From Sulfopaludibacter sp035606355 (lineage in GTDB: Bacteria; Acidobacteriota; Terriglobia; Bryobacterales; Bryobacteraceae), in contig DATNFO010000081.1 in the NCBI GenBank assembly GCA_035606355.1, forward strand, positions 1 to 64,000: 64,000 bases of DNA, written 5' to 3'. Positions within the stretch are counted from its first letter, which is position 1. Each line of letters begins with the position of its first letter. The notes under the pieces are model-generated. The model did not search any database. It saw only the letters and a program-made list of their open reading frames with translations, and was not told the DNA's origin. Below, in pieces: positions 54,641 to 62,986 of this stretch. The position numbers and the translations under genes were made by a program.

Positions 54641-55030
54641 ATGAGTGATTCCGGGAAAGTTCTCATCGTGGATGACGAACCCAGTCTGCTCAAGATGATG
54701 AGCGTGTATCTGGCGCGCAGGGGTTACGACGTCGCCACCGCTGGAACCACGGAGAAAGCCTGGGAAGATTTCGAAGCTGCCCCCGGAACTTATTCCGTTG
54801 TCGTTCTCGATGCGACAATGACCGGCGTTCCCATGAATGAACTCGCCGAGCGCATGCTGCGCGCCAGCGGCACATTACGCGTTCTCACGGCAAGCGGGTA
54901 TCCTGTGGATATGAGCGCGCTGGCCGCCATCGCTCCGGGACGCGTGGAGTTTCTGCACAAGCCGTTCAGCCCGGAAATGCTGGCCGCGGCCGTGCGGAGG
55001 ATGCTTGGCCCGCAAGAAGAGAACGTTTGA
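54641..55030 (+). CDS. Stand-alone response-regulator receiver protein
   Basis: A 129-residue single receiver domain. VDDEPS gives the acidic pair, VVVLDATMTG the phosphorylation Asp near 51, LTASGYP the Thr switch and FLHKPF the Lys. No output domain is attached. The 3' end overlaps the start of a 50-codon gene by 26 bases. A kinase partner is not in the neighbourhood. Confidence 0.85.
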   Translation: MSDSGKVLIVDDEPSLLKMMSVYLARRGYDVATAGTTEKAWEDFEAAPGTYSVVVLDATMTGVPMNELAERMLRASGTLRVLTASGYPVDMSALAAIAPGRVEFLHKPFSPEMLAAAVRRMLGPQEENV

Positions 55031-55157
55031 CGCCACAAAAGAAGTGAAGGCGATTGCCCGCGAACGCGTGGGACGTGTGCCGCCCGCACAGACGATTGAG
55101 CCGAAGAGCGCGCGCAGAAAGCCGAAGCACAAAAAGCAATTGGAGGAAGAACTGTAG
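55005..55157 (+). CDS. Small basic protein, 50 residues, between receiver and M14-like genes
   Basis: A 50-codon frame from TTG at 55005 to TAG at 55155-55157. GGAGG lies four bases before the TTG. The peptide is highly basic: ARKKRTFDATKEV near the start and KSARRKPKHKKQLEEEL at the end, with PPAQTIEP between. The stop shares its last base with the GTG of the next gene (TAGTG), and the start lies inside the receiver gene, so all three are translationally coupled. I do not recognise the family; a small nucleic-acid-binding or adaptor role would be speculation. Confidence 0.55.
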   Translation: MARKKRTFDATKEVKAIARERVGRVPPAQTIEPKSARRKPKHKKQLEEEL

Positions 55158-55930
55158 TGGAGCAACGGCACGAGGTTTCCCGCCGCGAGTTTCTGGCGTT
55201 CGCATCCATCGGCGGGCTGTTCGGCGATTTCTGGCATCTCATGCCCTGGTATCACGCCAAGGAGATGCCGTTTCTCGGCTCGAAATTCCAGATTGTGCGC
55301 AGCAAAAAGCCGAAGCACACCAAGTTCCGCCACTATCTGCTGATCCACGGCGACGAACATACGGCGCGCGAGGTGCTAACCGCGTGGATGGAGTCGCACC
55401 GCGGCATCGCGTACCTGGTGGAGAATCAAACGCGCGAAGTGCCCGTCGAAGGCGGCAAGGTGGACCCGAATCGCATTTATTCGGATGCCGGTGCGGAAGC
55501 GAATCTCAGCCGGCAAAATCCGGCGATGACGTCCGGGCAAATAAAAGCTGCCATGGAAGAGATCGGCCGCGAGCGCGAGAAAGTGCTGAATGCGATTCTC
55601 CCCTCGAATCGCGAATTGCTCCTGGCGCTGCACAACAATGACTCGGAATATTCGGTGCTCCGCGAAGCGCCGATCAGCGATCAGGTCGCAATCAACAAGC
55701 CGGAAGACCCGCACGCGTTCTTCCTCTGCACCGACCCAGCCGACTTCCAAGTGCTCGCGAGCTCACCGTACAACGTTGTGCTGCAAGCCCACGTAAGAGC
55801 GCCGGACGACGGATCCCTCTCAAGGAGAGCAGCGCAACGCAACGTGCGCTACGTCAACCTCGAAGTCAAAATGGGACAAGCAGAGAAACAGAGGGAAATG
55901 CTGGCGTGGGCTGAAGGGAATCTTGCGTAG
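55157..55930 (+). CDS. M14-like zinc carboxypeptidase/deacylase family protein, Tat-type signal
   Basis: A 257-residue protein with the Tat-like start VSRREFLAFASIGGLFG. The segment LLIHGDEHTA supplies H64-x-x-E67, DPNRIYSDAG supplies the Asn-Arg pair N105-R106, and LALHNND supplies H159; a late Glu occurs in YVNLEVKMG near 235. This order (HxxE, NR, H, E) is that of M14 carboxypeptidases and AstE/AspA-type deacylases. The fold assignment is inference from motif order. GTG at 55157 overlaps the stop of the 50-residue gene by one base. Confidence 0.6.
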   Translation: MEQRHEVSRREFLAFASIGGLFGDFWHLMPWYHAKEMPFLGSKFQIVRSKKPKHTKFRHYLLIHGDEHTAREVLTAWMESHRGIAYLVENQTREVPVEGGKVDPNRIYSDAGAEANLSRQNPAMTSGQIKAAMEEIGREREKVLNAILPSNRELLLALHNNDSEYSVLREAPISDQVAINKPEDPHAFFLCTDPADFQVLASSPYNVVLQAHVRAPDDGSLSRRAAQRNVRYVNLEVKMGQAEKQREMLAWAEGNLA

Positions 55931-55949
55931 GTAGCGGTTTTGCAAGTTC

Positions 55950-56095
55950 ACCACAGAGACACAGAGAGGGCACAGAGAAAACAACTGCAAAGAACATTTT
56001 GCGTTCTCTGTGTTCTCTGTGAAATCTCTGTGTCTCTGTGGTGAAGCGCGTATTTCTCTGCGTTTTCTCAGCGTCCTCTGCGTCTCTGCGGTGAG
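55950..56095. repeat. Dispersed CACAGAG repeat, copy C (longest)
   Basis: ACCACAGAGACACAGAGAGGGCACAGAG on the left (quoted in part: ACCACAGAGACACAGAGAGG) pairs with CTCTGTGTCTCTGTGGTG near 56027-56044, followed by a further iteration TCTCTGCGTTTTCTCAGCG and CTCTGCGTCTCTGCGGTGA to 56095. It separates the M14-like gene from convergent dnaJ. Confidence 0.85.
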
Positions 56096-56109
56096 CGTCT
56101 TGCCTCTAC

Positions 56110-57231
56110 CTACATGAAATAGTCTTTGACTTTTTCGAACAGCCCTTTTTCGGAAGGCGCATTATCCACGGGCAGCGACTCTCTTAGTTGCTCCAGCAGT
56201 TTCCGCTGCTCTCGCGTCAGCTTCGACGGCATCTTCACGTCGATGTGTACGAACAGATCGCCGCGACCTCCGCCGTTCAGGCTCGGCACTCCCTTGTTGC
56301 GCAAGCGGAATTGGGCTCCGTTTTGCGTTCCTTCCGGGATTTTGAGCTTCTGCGGCTGCTCCAGCGTGGGCACGTCCAGTTCGTCACCCAGCGCCGCTTG
56401 CGCGATGTTCACTGGAATGGTGCAGTGCAGATTCGTGCCTTCGCGCTCGAAGAAGGGATGCTCTTTGACCTTCAGCATCACGTACAGGTCCCCCGAAGGT
56501 CCGCCGTTGCGGCCGGGCTGACCTTCCTGAGAAAGCCGCAGTCGCGTACCATCATCGACACCCGCCGGAATGTTGACCTTCAGCTTCTTCTGCACCTGCC
56601 TGTATCCGTGTCCCCGGCAATCGTGGCACGGGTTGCGGATGATCTGCCCCATCCCGTTGCAAGTCGAGCACGTGCGCCGGATCGAAAGGAAACTCTGCTG
56701 ATACAGAACTTCGCCGCGGCCGTGGCAAGTCGGGCACGAAGTCGGTCCCGACCCCGGTTCGGACCCGCTGCCCTTGCAGCGGTCGCAGGCCTCCATGCGC
56801 GGAATCTGGATCTCGGTATTCACGCCGAAAATGGCCTCTTCGAAGCTGATCTCCAGGTCGTACCGGACGTCTTCGCCGCGCTCGGCGCGATTGCGCCCGC
56901 GGCCGCGTCCACCGCCGCCGAACAGGTCGCCGAAGCCGAACATGTCGAAGATATCGCTGAAGTCGGTGAACTGATTCGGATCGAAGCCGCCGCTACCCTG
57001 CAATCCGGCATGCCCATAGCGGTCATAGGCCGCGCGCTTCTGCGCATCGCAAAGCACGCTGTACGCTTCCGATGCTTCCTTGAACTTATCTTCCGCGTTC
57101 GGGTCATCCGGATTGCGGTCCGGATGATGCTGCAGTGCGAGCTTTCGGTAAGCCGACTTGATTTCCTGGTCGCCGGCCTGCTTACCGACACCTAGCACTT
57201 CGTAGTAATCGCGTTTTGCCACTGGATTCAC
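56110..57231 (-). CDS. dnaJ: Chaperone DnaJ
   Basis: Co-chaperone that stimulates DnaK ATPase and binds unfolded proteins. The 373 residues show the J domain with HPD in LQHHPDRNPDD, a Gly/Phe-rich linker (FGFGDLFGGGGRGRGR), four zinc repeats (CDRCKGSG, CPTCHGRG, CSTCNGMG, CHDCRGHG) and the C-terminal substrate domain. It lies 6 nt after grpE in the order hrcA-grpE-dnaJ. dnaK is not in the window. Confidence 0.97.
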   Translation of the reverse strand: MNPVAKRDYYEVLGVGKQAGDQEIKSAYRKLALQHHPDRNPDDPNAEDKFKEASEAYSVLCDAQKRAAYDRYGHAGLQGSGGFDPNQFTDFSDIFDMFGFGDLFGGGGRGRGRNRAERGEDVRYDLEISFEEAIFGVNTEIQIPRMEACDRCKGSGSEPGSGPTSCPTCHGRGEVLYQQSFLSIRRTCSTCNGMGQIIRNPCHDCRGHGYRQVQKKLKVNIPAGVDDGTRLRLSQEGQPGRNGGPSGDLYVMLKVKEHPFFEREGTNLHCTIPVNIAQAALGDELDVPTLEQPQKLKIPEGTQNGAQFRLRNKGVPSLNGGGRGDLFVHIDVKMPSKLTREQRKLLEQLRESLPVDNAPSEKGLFEKVKDYFM

Positions 57232-57237
57232 TGTTTG

Positions 57238-57777
57238 TTACGGCTTCACTGCGACCCGCACCATGGCGGGCCGGAGAAGTTTCCCCTTGAAATTATATCC
57301 CCGCTGGAACTCGCCGAGAATTGCCTGGTCCTCAGCTTCATCGGTGTGCACGCGCTCGATCGCCTGATGGATATTCGGGTCGAAGGTCTTGCCTTCGGTG
57401 GCGATCGGCTCCAGCCCCATCTTTCGCAGCGATTCGGCCAGGCGGTTGTAGATCAGCTCGACGCCTTTCGCGTAATTCGCGTCCGCCGTTTCCACCTTCA
57501 AGGCGCGCTCGAAATCGTCCAGCACCGGCAGGAGTTCGCGCACCGCCTCCATGGAGGCGTATTGCAGGTAATCGGAGCGCTCGCGCTCCGCCCGCCGCCG
57601 CGCGTTGTCGAATTCGGCCCGCGCGTAGAGCAGGCGCTCCTGCATTTCCGCTTTTTCCTTCTGCAGGCGATCGCGCTCCTCAGTCAGCGCCGCAATCTGC
57701 GCGGACGAATCCGCGGACCCGTTGGCCGCGTCGGGCGACACGTCTGACACGTTGCTTTGGGGGTTCTGGGTGTCCAC
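57238..57777 (-). CDS. grpE: Nucleotide exchange factor GrpE
   Basis: Releases ADP from DnaK. About 179 residues: a long coiled coil (about 40-95, with AEFDNARRRAERER) followed by the beta domain with GVELIYNRLAESLRKMGLEPI and GKTFDPNIHQAI. GTG at 57777 is preferred because residues further upstream (to 57831) lie in the hrcA spacer and lack similarity. Spacing to dnaJ is 6 bp. Confidence 0.93.
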   Translation of the reverse strand: MDTQNPQSNVSDVSPDAANGSADSSAQIAALTEERDRLQKEKAEMQERLLYARAEFDNARRRAERERSDYLQYASMEAVRELLPVLDDFERALKVETADANYAKGVELIYNRLAESLRKMGLEPIATEGKTFDPNIHQAIERVHTDEAEDQAILGEFQRGYNFKGKLLRPAMVRVAVKP

Positions 57778-57805
57778 TGCTCTTATTCTACCAACCTGTT
57801 TAAAT

Positions 57806-58840
57806 CTAGAATTGTGCGCTTTCCAGGGCACGGCTGGTTTGCAGCACCACGCCCATGACGCGTTCGTACTGCATGCGCATCGGGCCCAGCACCGCTACTT
57901 TAGCAGGCAGTCCGTTGCCCATCGTCACGTTCATGCCGATCAGCGCCAGGCCGCGCAGCGCCGGATGCGCTTCTTCGAGCCCCACCTGAACGTGCAATGC
58001 GCCGGGAGGCTGCTCCAGGAAGCGATCCAACAACTCGATCAGCCGCTGCTTTTCTTCCAGCGCGCGCAGCAGTTCGCGCAGTTTCTCGCGCGTGAGATTG
58101 AGGTCCAGACCCAGCAGGTTCGACATGCCTTCCATGTGGATCTCGGGCGAGGTATCCACGTCCAGCAAGCCCTGCCGCAGCAAGCGCTGCAAATTCAACA
58201 ACACCTGATCGTAAAGCGCGCTCTCTTCCAGCATCCGGCGCAGCAATTCGCGGCGCACGTCGCCCAGTTTCCAACCGGCGAAGTTACGGTTGACGTAATT
58301 GCGAATCGAAGCCAATTCGTCCGCCGAACATTCTCGATCCATCGCCACCACGCGGTTCCGGACTGTCTGATCGCGCGTCACCAGCACCATCAGGATCCGC
58401 CGGTCCGCGAGCGGAAGCAGTTCAATCTGTTCGAGTTCCTGGCTGAGCGCGGGAATCGCCGCGGCTATCCCGACGTTCCGCGTCAGGTCCATCAAAACGT
58501 AGCTGGAGCGTTCCATGCGCTCGCCGATGGTGTGCAGCGCGGAGAATTCCGCGCGAAGCTTATCGGATTCGGCGGCAGCGATTCGGGTCGCCGTCAATGA
58601 CCGCACGTAACTGCGGAAGGCCTTCTGCGTGGGAACGCGTCCCGCCGAGGTGTGCGGCTGCGCGAGATACCCCTCGTCCGCTAAATCCGCCATTACATTG
58701 CGGATAGAAGCCGGACTGAGAGAGTGATGACGGCGCTTCGAGAGATTCCGGGAGCCGACCGGCTCGCCGTTTTCAATGTACGCGCGAACGATGGAGTGCA
58801 GAATCTCCCTGTGACGGGTGTGCAGATCGTCCCTATTCAT
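57806..58840 (-). CDS. hrcA: Heat-inducible transcription repressor HrcA
   Basis: A 344-residue repressor. The N-terminal winged helix has RHREILHSIVRAYIENGEPVGS (in part) and the recognition helix LSPASIRNVMADLADEGYL; a GAF-like and dimerisation region follow. HrcA normally binds CIRCE (TTAGCACTC-N9-GAGTGCTAA), but I cannot find that element in the upstream 150 bp. A promoter is visible at 58871-58900. The gene leads the grpE-dnaJ operon. Confidence 0.93.
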   Translation of the reverse strand: MNRDDLHTRHREILHSIVRAYIENGEPVGSRNLSKRRHHSLSPASIRNVMADLADEGYLAQPHTSAGRVPTQKAFRSYVRSLTATRIAAAESDKLRAEFSALHTIGERMERSSYVLMDLTRNVGIAAAIPALSQELEQIELLPLADRRILMVLVTRDQTVRNRVVAMDRECSADELASIRNYVNRNFAGWKLGDVRRELLRRMLEESALYDQVLLNLQRLLRQGLLDVDTSPEIHMEGMSNLLGLDLNLTREKLRELLRALEEKQRLIELLDRFLEQPPGALHVQVGLEEAHPALRGLALIGMNVTMGNGLPAKVAVLGPMRMQYERVMGVVLQTSRALESAQF

Positions 58841-58870
58841 GACCGTAAAAGTACAATTCCCCTACAAGCG

Positions 58871-58900
58871 ATTGTAACGGGTTGAAAGTAAAGCGGTCAA
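58871..58900 (-). promoter_or_regulatory. Sigma-70-like promoter of the hrcA-grpE-dnaJ operon
   Basis: On the minus strand TTGACC (58895-58900) is followed after 18 bp by TACAAT (58871-58876), about 30 bp before the hrcA ATG. No CIRCE element overlaps it. Confidence 0.6.
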
Positions 58901-58993
58901 TCCCCCTCCGCCGACTGGCGGTTTTACGGTATCCACTCCCACAGGGTGTTAGCTGTTAGAATAGCCATTCTCGATTTTTCAGGAGGTTCGCGG

Positions 58994-59410
58994 GTGGAGG
59001 CGGTGAAGGCACTCATGCGCTTTTTCAGCTACTTATTCCACGGGCTGTTGGCCCTTTTTCTGTTGGCGGTTTCTGGTTTGGCGCTCGCCTACGGTCCCGG
59101 GACGCTGCATCTCGGAATGCTCCCGTGGGCCGGTTCCACGCTCGCTTACGTAGTATTCTTCGGATCGTTGATCGGACTTCTATCCGTGCTGCTGGCAATT
59201 GCGGGCAGGCTGCGGTTGCTGTTTTTCCTGTGGGCGCTTCTGGTCGCAGTCCTCATGCTGAAAGGTTTTATCTTTAGCGGCTACCACTTCCACCCGGGCG
59301 CCTTCACGACTGCCGTTTACCTCATGATTGCGGCGCTCATCGCCCTGCCCGGCGCCTGGTTTCAACTGCGTTCCGCGCCGGCGGCCGGCAAACGACTGCG
59401 CGGCTACTAA
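58994..59410 (+). CDS. Small integral membrane protein, hypothetical
   Basis: A 138-residue protein with four predicted helices (about 10-32, 45-66, 72-95 and 104-122). It has no motif I recognise. GTG at 58994 has AGGAGG seven bases upstream, so this start is firm. The open frame extends upstream to 58946 but without a ribosome site. It precedes the HAD phosphatase gene by 8 bp on the same strand. Confidence 0.7.
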   Translation: MEAVKALMRFFSYLFHGLLALFLLAVSGLALAYGPGTLHLGMLPWAGSTLAYVVFFGSLIGLLSVLLAIAGRLRLLFFLWALLVAVLMLKGFIFSGYHFHPGAFTTAVYLMIAALIALPGAWFQLRSAPAAGKRLRGY

Positions 59411-59418
59411 TCGCTCGC

Positions 59419-60033
59419 TTGACCTACCGGGCCATCATCTTCGACCTCGGCAAAGTGCTGGTGCATTTCGATTTTCGCCGGGGATACGACCGTCTACAGG
59501 TCCATTGTCCCTATCCCGCCGCTGAAATCCCCAAGCGCCTCGCCCCCACGGGACTGGTGGAGCGCTTCGAAACCGGACTCGTGGAGCCGCGCGATTTCGT
59601 GCAACAGTTTTCGCGCGTGCTCGATCTCGACATCGGTTACGAGAGCTTCTGCGACATCTGGAGTTGCATCTTCACAGACCCGCTCATTCCCGAGCGGATG
59701 CTCGAAGGTCTCGCCGCCCGTTACCGCCTGGTGCTACTTTCCAACACCAACGCCATCCACTTCGAGATGCTGCGCCGCGCGTATCTCCCGCTGCTCCGGC
59801 ACTTCCACGAACTGGTGCTCTCCTACGAAGTGAAAGCCATGAAGCCCGCGCCTGCAATCTTCCACGAGGCGGTGCGGCGGGCGGGTTGCCGTCCCGAAGA
59901 GTGCTTTTATACGGACGATATCGCGGCTTACGTCGAAGGCGCCCGCGCGATCGGAATCGACGCCGTACAGTTTCACTCAGCCGAACAGATCGCTTCGGAA
60001 TTGCGGGCTCGCGGCATTGAGTGGGAAGCGTAG
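59419..60033 (+). CDS. HAD-superfamily phosphatase, YihX-like
   Basis: A 204-residue hydrolase. IIFDLGKVL is motif I with the nucleophile Asp (the second Asp of DxD is replaced by Gly, as in YihX-type FDLGNV). LLSNTNA is motif II, KAMKPAPAIF motif III and YTDDIAA motif IV. YihX is a sugar-phosphate phosphatase acting on glucose-1-phosphate, and a similar substrate is plausible. TTG at 59419 is the start. Confidence 0.85.
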   Translation: MTYRAIIFDLGKVLVHFDFRRGYDRLQVHCPYPAAEIPKRLAPTGLVERFETGLVEPRDFVQQFSRVLDLDIGYESFCDIWSCIFTDPLIPERMLEGLAARYRLVLLSNTNAIHFEMLRRAYLPLLRHFHELVLSYEVKAMKPAPAIFHEAVRRAGCRPEECFYTDDIAAYVEGARAIGIDAVQFHSAEQIASELRARGIEWEA

Positions 60034-60042
60034 AATCGTTCT

Positions 60043-60363
60043 ATGAAGCTGCTTAAGTATGTATTTCTGAGTCTTTGTCTGAGCCTGTTGATGGCGGCCG
60101 CGCCGCAAGCGGCGAAGAAGGCGCCCTCGAAAGCTCCCGCCGCCGCATCGCAGACCAAGACCGCGCTGCTCGACATCAACACCGCAAGCGAAGCCGACCT
60201 GAAGCAACTTCCGGGAATCGGCGACGCCTATGCCGCCAAGATCGTGCAAAACCGGCCGTACCGCGCCAAGAATGAGCTGGTGCAAAAAAAGATCATCCCG
60301 AACGCCACGTATCAAAAGATCAAAGACCAGATCATAGCGAAACAATCAGGCGTCAAGAAGTAG
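60043..60363 (+). CDS. ComEA-like helix-hairpin-helix protein, exported
   Basis: A 106-residue protein with a signal peptide (hydrophobic 3-19, then AAPQAAKKAPS). An Ala/Lys linker leads to a helix-hairpin-helix domain: LLDINTASEADLKQLPGIGDAYAAKIVQ (in part). In ComEA this domain binds incoming DNA during transformation; here the protein is short, so DNA binding is likely but competence function is not shown. No comEC is nearby. Confidence 0.82.
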   Translation: MKLLKYVFLSLCLSLLMAAAPQAAKKAPSKAPAAASQTKTALLDINTASEADLKQLPGIGDAYAAKIVQNRPYRAKNELVQKKIIPNATYQKIKDQIIAKQSGVKK

Positions 60364-60373
60364 AGGTAGGGGT

Positions 60374-60411
60374 CAAAAAAGCCGGGCGCCGACACAAAGG
60401 AAGGCGCCCAG
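60374..60411 (-). terminator. Terminator of the molybdopterin-binding-like gene
   Basis: On the minus strand GGGCGCC (60103-relative arm at 60409-60403) pairs with GGCGCCC (60090-60084) and is followed by CTTTTTT at 60381-60375, a standard rho-independent structure located past the stop at 60473. Confidence 0.7.
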
Positions 60412-60472
60412 TGAGGAGACACCTGATCAGAGGATCGGAGCTTGCTCTGCTCAGGGGTGTGGAGGAGCTTGG

Positions 60473-61444
60473 TCAGGCGAGCAAGCCGCCGTGCCCGAGG
60501 CAGGCGATTTCCCAGCCGGTGACCCGGTAACGCGCCAGCAGCGGCGGCAACACCAGGTCGACCACGTTCGGTTTCGCGGAACGGAAGCAACCCGGCGCGG
60601 AAATGATCGGCACTTCATCCTTATACGCGAGCAACAGCAGGTTGCCCGGCTCAACGGGCGCCAGGAATCGCTCGATAGAGCCGCCGACTTTCAGCAGCGC
60701 CTGTCCGATGACATCTTCCGGACCCGCCGGAGCCGTCGTGGACGCCACCATAATCACGCTAGGTTTGCTGCGCAGCAGGTGTTGGAGGCATCGCGCCACG
60801 GAGTTTTCGTCTTCCGTGCACGCCAGAACGAAGTTGGCGTTGACGCCGAAGCGTTCCAGCCGCTGGCGCATGATGTTCTCAAAAAGCTGGCGCGCGCGTT
60901 CGCCGCTGATCGGGTCCGTATAAAGCACCCCGACGCTGGGCGCGCGGACGGGGCGCGCCTGCAGGATCGGACCTCGCTCTTTCAAAATTGTGGTGATCGC
61001 TTCGAGTTGTTCCTTCGCCACTGCAAACGGCGCGCTCTTCACGGTGGCGATGCGCTGCCCGGCCACGGCATGCGAGAAATTCGGCGCGGTGGCGATCACT
61101 ACGGTCGCAGTGCTGTTGATGGCGCGGAGCAGTTCGTCGTCAACCAGCAGACAGCAGTTTTCGGTGGCCAGCAGGTTGGCGCGCCCACCCGCGGCGAGCC
61201 GGATTTCGAAGCTGCCGCAGCCCATTTCACTGGCTACCTGGCAGACCGCGTCGTCCTCGCCGACTTCGCCATCCTCCAGTTCCGTGACCCAAATACTCTC
61301 CATGCCTTCGGACTCGAGAACGCGAACATCTTCTTCGCTGATTACGTGGCCTTTGGCCAGCAGCTTTTTGCCGCCCGGGCGGAACACCGTGCAACAGAGA
61401 ACTCTGCCGGTGGATTCTTTGACGTCAACGGTCTGTGCTTTCAT
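60473..61444 (-). CDS. Molybdopterin-binding domain protein, MoeA-like N-terminus
   Basis: A 323-residue protein. The start MKAQTVDVKESTGRVL resembles the opening of MoeA proteins, followed by a segment with GHVISEEDVRVLESEG. A MoaB/MogA-like domain with PSVIMVASTTAPAGPEDVI and a late GEIVP-like APGCFRSAKPNVVDLVLPP may bind molybdopterin or a nucleotide. The usual MoeA acidic motifs are incomplete. Role in cofactor insertion is inferred. No other moa/moe gene is present. Confidence 0.6.
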   Translation of the reverse strand: MKAQTVDVKESTGRVLCCTVFRPGGKKLLAKGHVISEEDVRVLESEGMESIWVTELEDGEVGEDDAVCQVASEMGCGSFEIRLAAGGRANLLATENCCLLVDDELLRAINSTATVVIATAPNFSHAVAGQRIATVKSAPFAVAKEQLEAITTILKERGPILQARPVRAPSVGVLYTDPISGERARQLFENIMRQRLERFGVNANFVLACTEDENSVARCLQHLLRSKPSVIMVASTTAPAGPEDVIGQALLKVGGSIERFLAPVEPGNLLLLAYKDEVPIISAPGCFRSAKPNVVDLVLPPLLARYRVTGWEIACLGHGGLLA

Positions 61445-61601
61445 ATGTGCCCCTAAGCGAAGTTCGAATTTAAGGCTTCTTTGTCCTTAAAAACCAATTC
61501 TACAGCTTGGGCCCATTTTGAGACCTTCTAAATTCCGGGTCTTTTGTGGGGAGTGTTGAGGTTCCCTACTTTGGGGGTATTTCCGGCACTCGCGGCGGGC
61601 T

Positions 61602-62207
61602 TTACTGACGTGGCGTTGGAATTTGAATCAACTGGTCGTCGCCGAATCCCGCGGGCTGGCCCCAGTTGTCCGGCTGCGACTCCGCCCAGTGCTCCGGACG
61701 CAGAATGCGCATCACCGCGATTTCGTCGCACGCCTGGAACTTGGGACAGCGCAGGCAGTCCTTCCACGCCTTCAGCGGCAGTGCGCCGCGCTCCACCACG
61801 TGGAAGCCCACCTTGTTAAAAAATTCCACAACATACGTGAATGCGAACACGGCGTCGAGCCGATACGCCTCCGCCTCCTGAACCAGCGACTCCACCAGAA
61901 TGCGGCCCACGCCTTTCGTCTTCGCGCTCTCATGGACCGCCAGCGACCGTATCTCGGCCAGCGTCGGACTGTAGAAATGCAGCGCGCCGCAGCCCAGCAG
62001 TTCCTCACCGTTCTTCACCACAATGAAGTCGCGAATCGCTTCGGATAGCTCAAACTCCGTCCGCGGGAGCATGATGCCACGGGCCGCGTAATCGTTGATG
62101 AGGTTCAGAATGAGCGGAATATCCGCCATGAGCGCCTTCCGCACCAGCAGCGGCTGCCCGCTGTTCTTCGTTTCAACGAAAGCGTCGGCAAACAGACCGC
62201 TGATCAT
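61602..62207 (-). CDS. N-acetylglutamate synthase, GNAT type
   Basis: About 201 residues. Acetyltransferase with acetyl-CoA loop ESAKTKGVGRILVESL and a Cys-rich strand DCLRCPKFQACDE typical of short N-acetylglutamate synthases. It would make N-acetylglutamate, the substrate of ArgB. ATG at 62207 overlaps the argB stop (ATGA), so it belongs to the argC-argB operon. The larger open frame up to 62498 lies inside argB and is rejected. Confidence 0.8.
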   Translation of the reverse strand: MISGLFADAFVETKNSGQPLLVRKALMADIPLILNLINDYAARGIMLPRTEFELSEAIRDFIVVKNGEELLGCGALHFYSPTLAEIRSLAVHESAKTKGVGRILVESLVQEAEAYRLDAVFAFTYVVEFFNKVGFHVVERGALPLKAWKDCLRCPKFQACDEIAVMRILRPEHWAESQPDNWGQPAGFGDDQLIQIPTPRQ

Positions 62208-62986
62208 GCGTGCACCTCCTGCAGAACCATACGGGTGCCGATTCCTTCGCCCGCGAGCAGCCGGCTGAGAACATCCGGAGCCGCGCCCGGCGCGATCCGC
62301 ACTTGGCCGACACCGTGTTCCAGGGCGTCCACTGCGGCGTTCAACTTGGCCTGCATGCCGCCCGTCGCGACGCCGGTTGCGATCAGGCCGCGGCTGTCCG
62401 CCGCCGTCAGCACGTTGCGCACCCTGCGCGCGCCATCCAGAACGCCCTCGACGTCCGTGAGGAAAATGAGTTGATCCGCGCCGAAGGCAGATGCGCAAGC
62501 CACCGCCATCTGGTCGGCATTCACGTTGTAGACCTGCCCCTGACGATCACCCGCCACGCACGCCACCACAGGAACGTACGAGTTCGCCGCCAGCAAATGC
62601 AGCAGCGCGGGATTGCTCCTGACCACCCGGCCTACCGCACCCAGTGCGGGATCGAGAGGCTCCGCTTCCGCCAGGAAGGCGTCGATTCCCGAGATTCCAA
62701 CCGCTGCCGCGCCCGCCCGGTTCAGGCTAGCGACCAGTTCATGGTTCACACTCCCGGCGAAGACCTTCAGCACCGCGTCCACCGTTTCCGGCGTAGTAAC
62801 GCGCAACCCGTTGACGAAGCGGCTTTCTATGCCGCGTTCGGCCAGGTACCGCGTCATCTGCTTCCCGCCGCCGTGCACCACAACAATTTGGGACTGCAAT
62901 CGCGCTGCCGCAATCTGAGCTGCCAGTGCGTCGCGGGATGCGGGCTGATCCAGAAGCGTGCCTCCGAGTTTGACCAGGATCTTCAC
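62204..62986 (-). CDS. argB: Acetylglutamate kinase
   Basis: Phosphorylates N-acetylglutamate in arginine synthesis. The 260 residues contain KLGGTLLDQ, HGGGKQMTRYL (phosphate-binding loops), NVNADQMAVACA and the late GGMQAKLNAAVDAL. Length is normal for the non-ArgA-fused enzyme. Start and stop overlap argC (ATGA at 62983) and the acetyltransferase gene. Confidence 0.95.
   Translation of the reverse strand: MKILVKLGGTLLDQPASRDALAAQIAAARLQSQIVVVHGGGKQMTRYLAERGIESRFVNGLRVTTPETVDAVLKVFAGSVNHELVASLNRAGAAAVGISGIDAFLAEAEPLDPALGAVGRVVRSNPALLHLLAANSYVPVVACVAGDRQGQVYNVNADQMAVACASAFGADQLIFLTDVEGVLDGARRVRNVLTAADSRGLIATGVATGGMQAKLNAAVDALEHGVGQVRIAPGAAPDVLSRLLAGEGIGTRMVLQEVHA

Noticed and set aside
58841..58993. 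CIRCE element upstream of hrcA
   Set aside because: GTGTTAG and CACTC pieces occur near 58936-58955, but they do not form the required 9-9-9 dyad.
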